From: Falsiroseomonas algicola
GTDB lineage: Bacteria > Pseudomonadota > Alphaproteobacteria > Acetobacterales > Acetobacteraceae
Length of the DNA stretch: 57,588 nucleotides
NCBI RefSeq assembly: GCF_011040385.1
Contig: NZ_JAAIKB010000023.1
Coordinates: forward strand, 1 to 57,588
Direction: 5' to 3'
Part shown: positions 52,071 through 57,588 of the stretch, one piece after another
How positions within the stretch are numbered: position 1 is the stretch's first letter
How the letters are laid out: every line of letters begins with the position of its first letter
Position numbers and translations under genes: made by a program
Notes under the pieces: model-generated
The model's input: the letters and a program-made list of their open reading frames with translations, nothing else
Databases searched by the model: none
What the model was told of the DNA's origin: nothing

Positions 52071-53573
52071 ATGAACACGGCCCGCCGCCCCCTGCTTGCC
52101 GCAGCCCTTTCCGTCCTGGGGGCGCCGATCGCCGGCGCGCAGGAACGCCCCGGCCTCGCGGCGGACAGCACGGGCGCCCTGCTGCGCCTGGTCGAGCGGC
52201 TGATGCGCCTCGACGAGGATGGGCTGGACCCGCGGCACTACGGCATCCCCGACACCGCGCTGGCGGCGGCGGATGCGGGCGCCTGGCGGGCGGCGCTGCA
52301 CCGCGCGGCGTCGCTGGCGCTGATGGATCTGCTGGGCGGGCGGGTGCGGGAACTTCCGAACCGGCCCGACCTGCGGCGGGACCTGGCCTCGGTCGGCATG
52401 GATCGCTGGCTGGCGGAACTCGCGGCGAGCGCCGATCCGGCGGGCGTGATCGAGCGGGCGTCGCTTCTGGCGCCGAACGCGGCGCTGCTGAAGGCGGAGC
52501 TGCTGGCGCAGCGGCAGATCGCGCGGCGCGGCAACGGCGCCACCATCCCCGGCGATGCGACGATCGAGCCGGGCAGCGTGGACATGGTGCGCGTGCCGGC
52601 GCTGCGGGCACGGCTGTCGGTGGAGGATGCGGAACTCGCGGCCGCGCCGGATGCGGGGGCGCGCTACGACGCGGTGCTGGAAGCGGCGGTGCGGCGCTGG
52701 CAGGCGCATCAGGGGCTGGAGGTGGATGGGCGCGTCGGGCGCATCTCCATCGGGCTGCTGAACCGGCCGCTGGCCGCGCGGGTGGACCAGGTGCGGGTCG
52801 CGATGGACATGGCCCGCGCGCGGATGCCGGAGCCCGGCGAGCGGCGCATCGACGTGAACGTGCCGGATTACCGCCTCCAGGTGCTGGAGGAGGGGCGGGA
52901 GCTGCTGGCGATGGCCGTCATCGTCGGGCGGCGGGACCGGCAGACGCCGATGCTGCGCGTGCGGATGACGGCGCTGCAGTTCAACCCGCCCTGGGGCGTG
53001 CCGGAACGCAACGCGCGGGAGGACCTGCTGCCGCGCTTCCGCCGCGACCCTCAGGGCATGGTGGACAAGGGTTTCCGGGTGTTCGGCGTGGTGGATGGGG
53101 TGCGGCAGGAGATCGATCCCCGCACCATCGACTGGGCCAGCATCAACCCGCAGCGCATTCCCTTCTTCATCCGGCAGGATGCGGGCGATTTCTCGGCGCT
53201 CGGCCGGATCAAGTTCATCATGCCGAACAACGACGACATCTACCTGCACGACACGCCCGACCGGCACCTGTTCCGCCGGCCGGACCGCGCCTTCTCCTCC
53301 GGCTGCATCCGGCTGGAACGGCCGAACGACCTGATGGCGCTGCTGCTGGACGGGATGCCGGGCTGGGACCTGCCCCGCGCGCTGCGGGCGATCGAGGCAC
53401 GGACCACCAGCGGCGTGCAGCTGCGCCGGCAACTTCCGGTCCTGCTGCGCTATGACACGGTCATGGTGGAAGCAGGGGGTCGCGTGCGGATCAGGCCGGA
53501 CATCTATGAGCTGGACGCGGCCTATGCCCGCGCCATGGCGGCCGCGCGGCCGGTGCAGGTCGCGGCGCGGTGA
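52071..53573 (+). CDS. L,D-transpeptidase (YcbB/LdtD-like)
   Basis: A 500-residue exported cell-wall enzyme that makes 3-3 peptide cross-links. It has a leader (RRPLLAAALSVLGAPIAGAQ), an N-terminal scaffold domain, a peptidoglycan-binding repeat near residue 200 (VRRWQAHQGLEVDGRVGR) and the YkuD catalytic domain. That domain carries FNPPWGVPERN, His393 in YLHDTPDRHLF and Cys412 in FSSGCIRLERPND. All active-site residues are present. The ribosome site before ATG 52071 is poor. Its stop overlaps the following DUF882 gene (TGATG), an arrangement also known for ycbB-ycbK in enterics. Confidence 0.93.
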   Translation: MNTARRPLLAAALSVLGAPIAGAQERPGLAADSTGALLRLVERLMRLDEDGLDPRHYGIPDTALAAADAGAWRAALHRAASLALMDLLGGRVRELPNRPDLRRDLASVGMDRWLAELAASADPAGVIERASLLAPNAALLKAELLAQRQIARRGNGATIPGDATIEPGSVDMVRVPALRARLSVEDAELAAAPDAGARYDAVLEAAVRRWQAHQGLEVDGRVGRISIGLLNRPLAARVDQVRVAMDMARARMPEPGERRIDVNVPDYRLQVLEEGRELLAMAVIVGRRDRQTPMLRVRMTALQFNPPWGVPERNAREDLLPRFRRDPQGMVDKGFRVFGVVDGVRQEIDPRTIDWASINPQRIPFFIRQDAGDFSALGRIKFIMPNNDDIYLHDTPDRHLFRRPDRAFSSGCIRLERPNDLMALLLDGMPGWDLPRALRAIEARTTSGVQLRRQLPVLLRYDTVMVEAGGRVRIRPDIYELDAAYARAMAAARPVQVAAR

Positions 53574-54142
53574 TGCGGCATCTCTTCGGGGGGTGCCCCT
53601 GCTGCGACGGGCAGGGGGTCACGAGGCGCGGCTTCATCGCCGCGGCGGTGGGCGGTGCGGCGGCGGCGATCGCTTCCCCGGCCTTGGCGCAGAATGGGGA
53701 GCCACGGGTGCTGCGTGTGCGGCGCCAGGTGGTGGGCGATACCTTCTCCGGCGTCTATTGGCGCGACGGGCGCTATGACCGGGAGGCGCTGCGGCAACTC
53801 GACACCGTGTTCCGCGACCTCTCGGCGGCGGAGCTGACGCCGATGGATCCGCGGCTCTTCGACGTGATGTCGGCGGTGGCGCGCGCGCTGGACAGCGACG
53901 AGACCTATGAGGTCGTCAGCGGCTACCGCACGCCGGAGACGAATGCGCGGAATGCGGGGCGGAGCCGGCGGGTCTCCACCGTGTCGCTGCACATGTCGGG
54001 CATGGCGGCGGATTGCCGGCTGCCGGGGCGGCAGGGGCTGGGGCTGGCGCGGGTGGCGTCGGAACTGCAGCTTGGCGGCGTCGGGCTCTACACGCGGGAC
54101 GGCTTCGTGCACCTGGATTGCGGGCCGGTGCGCCGCTGGTAG
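53573..54142 (+). CDS. DUF882 / YcbK-type M15 peptidase-like protein
   Basis: A 189-residue Tat-exported protein (VTRRGFIAAAVGGAA after a Cys-rich N-terminus, GGCPCCDGQG). The DUF882 domain has the M15 zinc-ligand pattern: SGYRTPETNARN, then SLHMSGMAADCRLPG with His and Asp, and a late His in GFVHLDCGPVRRW. It is probably a periplasmic murein endopeptidase or carboxypeptidase working with the L,D-transpeptidase, to which it is translationally coupled. Confidence 0.9.
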   Translation: MRHLFGGCPCCDGQGVTRRGFIAAAVGGAAAAIASPALAQNGEPRVLRVRRQVVGDTFSGVYWRDGRYDREALRQLDTVFRDLSAAELTPMDPRLFDVMSAVARALDSDETYEVVSGYRTPETNARNAGRSRRVSTVSLHMSGMAADCRLPGRQGLGLARVASELQLGGVGLYTRDGFVHLDCGPVRRW

Positions 54143-54145
54143 GCG

Positions 54146-55285
54146 CTACCGCCTGAAGGCGCGGATCGCCAAGGCGGCGCCGCCGGCGGCGAGCATGGCG
54201 CCGGCGAGCCCTGTCCAGGCCAGGCCGGCGGCGCCGATGATCACGCCACCATAGGCCGCGCCGGCGCCCTGGCCCGCGAAGGTGGTGGCGCCGTTCAGCG
54301 CGATGGCGACGGCGCGGTCCTGCGGCGCCAGGTGCAGCAGCCGCGTCTGCACCAGCGGCGCCAGGGCGAAGAGCGCCAGCGAGCCCGTGAAGACGCAGAG
54401 CGCCAGTGGCGCGGCATGCCAGAAGGCCTGCGGCGTCAGCAGCAGCAGCGTGTAGCCGGTGAGCGCCACGGCCAGCAGCAGGAAGAGCATGACCGGCACC
54501 CGCGCCCCGGGCGCGGCCGCCACGCGACTTCCGAGCGCGATGCCGGCCAGGCTGCCGAGGCCGATGAAAAGCTGGATGGCGCCGATGCCGCTGCCCTCGA
54601 TGCCGGTGGTCGCCGTCACGATGGGGCCGAGATAGGCGGCGATGCAGAACAGCCCGGCAAAGGCCAGCAGCGTGGTGCCGAGCACGCCGGCGATGGCGGG
54701 CCGCAGCACGATGCCGAGGGAGGCCGCGCCGCCGCGATCCGTGCTGGGCAGGCGGGGCAGGCCGAACTGAACGCCGAGCGCCGCCAGCGCCGAAAGCGCG
54801 CCCGAGAAGACGAAGCAGCCGCGCCACCCCACCAGGCCGCCGATGGCGGTGCCGAGCGGGATGCCGAGCGAGAAGGCGAGGGTGAGCCCCGACAGCACGA
54901 TGGCGATGGCGCGGCCGCGCTGTTCCGGCGGCACCAGCAGGCTGGCGGCGACACCCGGCATGACCAGCGTCACCGCCAGGCCGGCGGCGACGCGCAGCAG
55001 CAGCGCCACGGTGAAGTCGGTGGCGAAGGCGGTCGCGATGTTCAGGGCCGCGACCAAAGCGAGGCCCCAGACCAGCATGGAGCGACGATCGAGCCGCGCC
55101 GTCAGCGCCGCCACCGGCGCGCCGGCGATGGCATAGGTCAGCGCATAGGCGGCGGCGAGCTGCCCGGCGGTGGCCAGCGACACGCCGAGATCGGTGGCCA
55201 GATGGGCCAGGAGGCCGGTGAAGGCATAGGCCCCGGTGGCGGAGGCGAATTGCGCCGCGGTGAGCAGCCAGATGCGGCGATCCAT
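54146..55285 (-). CDS. MFS transporter (arabinose/drug-efflux-like, AraJ type)
   Basis: A 379-residue twelve-helix MFS protein. It has a motif-A-like loop (TARLDRRSMLVWGLAL), SLGIPLGTAIGGLVGWRGCF at helices 5-6, typical of the DHA1/AraJ efflux group, and a second half of similar size. The ATG at 55285 is preferred over 55339, which would run into the marR gene. It lies ten bases downstream of a MarR regulator on the same strand, the usual layout of a self-regulated efflux operon. Confidence 0.88.
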   Translation of the reverse strand: MDRRIWLLTAAQFASATGAYAFTGLLAHLATDLGVSLATAGQLAAAYALTYAIAGAPVAALTARLDRRSMLVWGLALVAALNIATAFATDFTVALLLRVAAGLAVTLVMPGVAASLLVPPEQRGRAIAIVLSGLTLAFSLGIPLGTAIGGLVGWRGCFVFSGALSALAALGVQFGLPRLPSTDRGGAASLGIVLRPAIAGVLGTTLLAFAGLFCIAAYLGPIVTATTGIEGSGIGAIQLFIGLGSLAGIALGSRVAAAPGARVPVMLFLLLAVALTGYTLLLLTPQAFWHAAPLALCVFTGSLALFALAPLVQTRLLHLAPQDRAVAIALNGATTFAGQGAGAAYGGVIIGAAGLAWTGLAGAMLAAGGAALAIRAFRR

Positions 55286-55295
55286 GGTGGTGGCC

Positions 55296-55715
55296 TCAGG
55301 CGCGGGCGGGGCGGCCGAGCCGCTCGCCAAGCTGTTCAAGGATGGTGATGGCCTGCGCCTGCTCGCCGAGTTCGGCGGCGACGGCGTCCTGCGCCGCCTG
55401 CCAGAGGGGGAGGGCGGCGGCGAAGCGGGCCTCGCCCTGGCGGGTCAGGGCGTTGTCCGGGGCGAGCAGGCCGGCGGCGGCGAGCGTCGCCAGCGCGCGG
55501 AGCAGGCTGGTGCGTTCCAGCCCCAGCAACTCCGCGAGATGCGTCAGGTCGCGGTGCTTCCTGAGCCGCAAGGCGGCCAGGACGCTGAACTGCGTGGGCT
55601 TGAGGCCGGTGGGGGCCAGGTGCCGTTCGTAGTGCCGCGTCAGCGCCCGCATGGCGCGGCGGGTGCGGAAGCCGAAGCAGGCGCGGAGGTCGGGTTCGGG
55701 CGTCACCTGGTGCAT
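55296..55715 (-). CDS. MarR-family transcriptional regulator
   Basis: A 139-residue winged-helix regulator. It has LKPTQFSVLAALRLRKHRDL, the recognition helix LAELLGLERTSLLRALATL and the wing AAGLLAPDNALTRQGEARF, followed by dimer helices. It probably represses the downstream MFS gene. ATG 55715 is taken as start; a GTG at 55721 would add two residues. Neither has a clear ribosome site, and the start lies in the centre of a perfect 20-base palindrome, which suggests autoregulation by direct blocking of its own start region. Confidence 0.9.
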   Translation of the reverse strand: MHQVTPEPDLRACFGFRTRRAMRALTRHYERHLAPTGLKPTQFSVLAALRLRKHRDLTHLAELLGLERTSLLRALATLAAAGLLAPDNALTRQGEARFAAALPLWQAAQDAVAAELGEQAQAITILEQLGERLGRPARA

Positions 55716-55725
55716 ATGCACCAGG
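55706..55725. promoter_or_regulatory. Perfect 20-base palindrome over the marR start (operator)
   Basis: Each half reads CCTGGTGCAT, and the two halves meet without a spacer between 55715 and 55716. MarR dimers bind such palindromes of 16-20 bases. The site covers both candidate marR start codons, so binding would block transcription or initiation of the marR-MFS operon. Confidence 0.65.
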
Positions 55726-55766
55726 GGTGGCGCGAGGTCATGTTAGGGTTTGGTCACGGGCGGGTT

Positions 55767-56063
55767 TCAGTCGCGGGGCGGGGGCAGGGAAGGTCGGTGC
55801 GCGCCGAGGGCGTGGAGTTGCGCCTCCATCCGGCCAAGCTCCCGCGCCAATTCGCTGGCGATCCGGGTGGAGGCGGCGCTGGCGGCGGCCTCGGCCTTGG
55901 TGATGACGAGTTCCTCGCGTGCCTTCAGGCGTTCGACATCGAGGCGGAGCGCTTGCACCTCCTCATGCAGCCTCGTCAGGGCCTTGGTGGTCTTCTCCGT
56001 CAGGTCCAGCAATTCCTTGAACTTGGCGGAGGCATTGATCCAGGAGACCGGGTTCAGGGACAC
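55767..56063 (-). CDS. Small coiled-coil protein, unknown
   Basis: A 98-residue, almost wholly helical protein. FKELLDLTEKTTKALTRLHE and VQALRLDVERLKAREELVI form heptads, and an Ala-rich second half with REL and HAL follows, ending in a Pro-rich tail. No leader or membrane helix. The start is a GTG at 56063, six bases after the upstream gene stop, suggesting coupling. I do not recognise a family; a structural or phasin-like role would be a guess. Confidence 0.6.
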   Translation of the reverse strand: MSLNPVSWINASAKFKELLDLTEKTTKALTRLHEEVQALRLDVERLKAREELVITKAEAAASAASTRIASELARELGRMEAQLHALGAHRPSLPPPRD

Positions 56064-56068
56064 GCGGA

Positions 56069-56467
56069 TCAGCCACCCAGGAGGATGGCGTCGAGCCGGT
56101 CATGCATGGCCGTCACGCGGCGCTGGTAATCGGGGATCGCAGCTTCGATCATGCGATCGAAGGCGGCGGCCATGTCTGCCTCGCTCGTTCGGTCGACTGC
56201 ATCCGCGATCTGGGACTGGTTTATGCGGCCTAATGCGGCCGCCAAGTAGGCCCCGGTTATGCGGCCGGAGACGGTGCCTATGGACTGCACAAAGGCCCCG
56301 ATTATGCCGTCGTAGGCGGTGCCCATGCCAGCGTCGGCGTCCGGTTCGGTAGCGGCGCTGAAACTCAACTGTGCCGCTGCGGCGGCGAAGTCCTCGACTT
56401 CGACGTCAAGCTCTACGAAGGTTGTCGGCGTGTCCGGAGGGCTGGGGGCGTCGGGTGGCGCTGCCAT
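56069..56467 (-). CDS. Unknown protein with internal short repeats
   Basis: A 132-residue protein. Residues 1-15 are Pro/Asp-rich, followed by an acidic stretch (VELDVEVEDFAAAAAQ). From about 50 to 110 three loosely repeated units of 15-16 residues appear, of the form IxGA(F/Y)(V/L)xxxG: IIGAFVQSIGTVSG, RITGAYLAAALGRINQ and SQIADAVDRTSEADM. At DNA level the motif ATGCGGCC recurs at 56223-56266. A strong AGGAAGGAG box precedes ATG 56467. Family not recognised. Confidence 0.6.
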   Translation of the reverse strand: MAAPPDAPSPPDTPTTFVELDVEVEDFAAAAAQLSFSAATEPDADAGMGTAYDGIIGAFVQSIGTVSGRITGAYLAAALGRINQSQIADAVDRTSEADMAAAFDRMIEAAIPDYQRRVTAMHDRLDAILLGG

Positions 56468-56530
56468 GAGGGGGCTCCTTCCTGCGACAGTATGGGGCTG
56501 CCGCAGGGCGCCGGGAAGGATTTGTCTGCA

Positions 56531-56980
56531 TCACGGCGTCTCGCCCCACGGATCCGCGAAGCGCAGGCCCGCGCGGCGGAAGGCGCAGCCGAGTTCGATG
56601 GCCGCTGCCGTCGCGGCATAGGCGTCCCAGGGCGGCAGGCGGCGGAGCAGGCAGGCCAGGGCTTCCCGGCGTGGGCCGCGCTGGGCGCAGGCGAGTGCCA
56701 GGAGCAGGGCCGGTTCCTCCCCGACCAGGCGGGGGCAGAGGGGGCAGCCGACGGTGAGGGGGGATTGGGCGAGGGCGCGGAGAAGGCGGTCCAGCGGTTC
56801 CGCGGCATCGCCCGCATCCTCGGTGGCGAGCAGGTGGCGGATGGCGGGCAAAGCCGGGGTGCCGGTTCGGGCGGCGCGGGCCCAGGCGCGGGCGGCGTCG
56901 ATGGCCAGGCGCTCGGCCGGCGGCAGCGCCTCGGCCTCGGCATTGGTCCAGGGCCAATTGGGGAGGCCGGTTGTCGCCAT
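56531..56980 (-). CDS. Hypothetical protein
   Basis: A 149-residue, helix-rich protein. It starts TTGLPNWPWTNAEAEALPPA and has WARAARTGTPALPAIRHLLA, a CPLCPRLVGEEPALLLAL segment with two closely spaced Cys, and LAIELGCAFRRAGLRFADP-like end. No leader or membrane helix. A GAGGAG box lies ten bases before ATG 56980; an upstream ATG at 57040 has none. I do not recognise the family. Confidence 0.6.
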   Translation of the reverse strand: MATTGLPNWPWTNAEAEALPPAERLAIDAARAWARAARTGTPALPAIRHLLATEDAGDAAEPLDRLLRALAQSPLTVGCPLCPRLVGEEPALLLALACAQRGPRREALACLLRRLPPWDAYAATAAAIELGCAFRRAGLRFADPWGETP

Positions 56981-57061
56981 GGGGAATCGCTCCTCTGCCT
57001 GTCGGGACCCAGGATTATCGCAATTGAGAAGCGTTCGCAATTAGAGCGTGGCCGGCCGGGG

Positions 57062-57499
57062 TCACGGGGTGGCGAGGAGGGCGAGGGTCCGAGGGTCGGG
57101 CTCGCCCTGGCAGTGCAGCGTGAGGGCGTGGCGGAAGAGGGCGTCCTCGGGCGCGGCGGCGGCGAAGAGGGTCATGCAGGAGCGGAACTTCAGCGCATCG
57201 ATGTCGCCGAGGATGTCCGGAAGCGGCTTCGGCGCGGCGGCGTTGACCAGCGAGGTGCAGTCCCGCAGCCGCGGGCCGAGGGTGGGATGGGCGAGCCAGT
57301 CCTTCGCGTCCTGGAGCGAATGGAGGGCGTAGAAGCGGGCGGTCTCGCTGCGGGCGAGGCCGTCGAGCTGGGGGAAGACGAACCACATCCAGTGGCTCCG
57401 CTTGCGGCCGGCGGCGAGTTCGGCGCGGACCTGGTCGATGACCGGGTCCTGCGCGGCGAGGAAGCGGGTGGGGTCCCAAGGTGGAGAAGAGGAGGGCAT
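57062..57499 (-). CDS. DUF1810 family protein
   Basis: A 145-residue DUF1810 protein with the family core RFLAAQDPVIDQVRAELAAG, then KRSHWMWFVFPQLDGLARSE, the LGPRLRDCTSLVNAAA helix and LKFRSCMTLFAAAAPED. The biochemical role is unknown. The start at 57499 lies at the beginning of the homology; upstream in-frame codons run through the REP-like repeat. It probably begins a minus-strand set with the small genes to its left, though an 81-base gap separates it from the next. Confidence 0.88.
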   Translation of the reverse strand: MPSSSPPWDPTRFLAAQDPVIDQVRAELAAGRKRSHWMWFVFPQLDGLARSETARFYALHSLQDAKDWLAHPTLGPRLRDCTSLVNAAAPKPLPDILGDIDALKFRSCMTLFAAAAPEDALFRHALTLHCQGEPDPRTLALLATP

Positions 57500-57512
57500 G
57501 GTTTGCACGTTA

Positions 57513-57546
57513 CCCCCACCCCAGCCCTCCCCCGCAAGCGCGCTAG
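57513..57546. repeat. REP-like repeat, second copy
   Basis: On the minus strand this sequence reads GCTTGCGGGGGAGGGCTGGG, nearly the same as 102-121 near the other end of the window. It lies immediately upstream of the DUF1810 gene. Two similar copies in opposite orientation 57 kb apart point to a dispersed extragenic repeat family rather than a local duplication. Confidence 0.5.
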
Positions 57547-57588
57547 TAGATTCACACATCTGCATAGGTCTGGAGGGTTTTGAGAGCG

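Overview
The window is very GC-rich alphaproteobacterial chromosome. Gene content points to Acetobacteraceae, most likely a Roseomonas-like soil or water bacterium. The pointers are several tripartite-tricarboxylate-type (Bug) periplasmic binding proteins without membrane partners, hydantoinase-type genes, many Tat-like leaders, a minCDE operon and dense operons with ATGA start/stop overlaps. The assignment rests on gene content only. I found no rRNA, tRNA or CRISPR array.

Layout. 0.1-8.7 kb: a C45-type Ntn hydrolase, divergent from a long + strand nutrient operon. That operon holds two tandem Bug proteins, a PrpF-type isomerase, a complete polar amino-acid ABC importer and a class IV aminotransferase-like protein that lacks the usual catalytic lysine. 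8.7-13.4 kb: MFS transporter, BioY, HisC-like aminotransferase coupled to an unknown two-domain protein, and a small conserved gene. 13.5-24.6 kb: a hydantoin / D-amino-acid / peptide utilisation block (HyuB, HyuA, family-5 peptide-binding protein, N-acyl-D-amino-acid deacylase, RidA, M20 carbamoylase-like hydrolase, two alpha/beta hydrolases). 24.6-28.3 kb: D-2-hydroxyacid dehydrogenase, heavy-metal-type P-ATPase and an unknown protein in one minus-strand operon.

28.6-31.3 kb is the most unusual part. A foreign-looking, lower-GC segment has split a native 4HBT thioesterase gene. It carries an HNH homing-type endonuclease, a secreted protein with a topoisomerase-type zinc ribbon, an unknown 383-residue protein with a Cys cluster, and its own intact thioesterase. 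That thioesterase lies directly behind the broken native start, in the same operon position.

31.4-43.4 kb: NMT1-like and Bug binding proteins, minCDE, a phosphoribosyltransferase with a nested small gene, a lipoprotein carrying a TNT (NAD-glycohydrolase toxin) domain, an SDR, pobA-maoC, and an Idh/MFS/DUF1028 group. 43.5-46.2 kb: Bug protein, VOC protein and a methyltransferase. 46.5-47.7 kb: a second AT-rich patch with two overlapping PIN-domain genes. 47.8-57.5 kb: haloacid dehalogenase, PEP-mutase-type lyase and malate/lactate-type dehydrogenase operon; two tandem paralogous single-TM small proteins; SDR; L,D-transpeptidase plus DUF882 peptidase; a MarR/MFS pair with a perfect palindrome over the marR start; and several small unknown genes. 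Similar REP-like repeat sequence lies at both ends of the window.

Most of the window reads as a scavenging, catabolic genome segment: binding proteins capture organic acids, amino acids and peptides, and the neighbouring hydrolases, dehydrogenases and isomerases process them. The accessory patches at 28.6-31.3 and 46.5-47.7 kb, and the TNT lipoprotein, stand apart from this.
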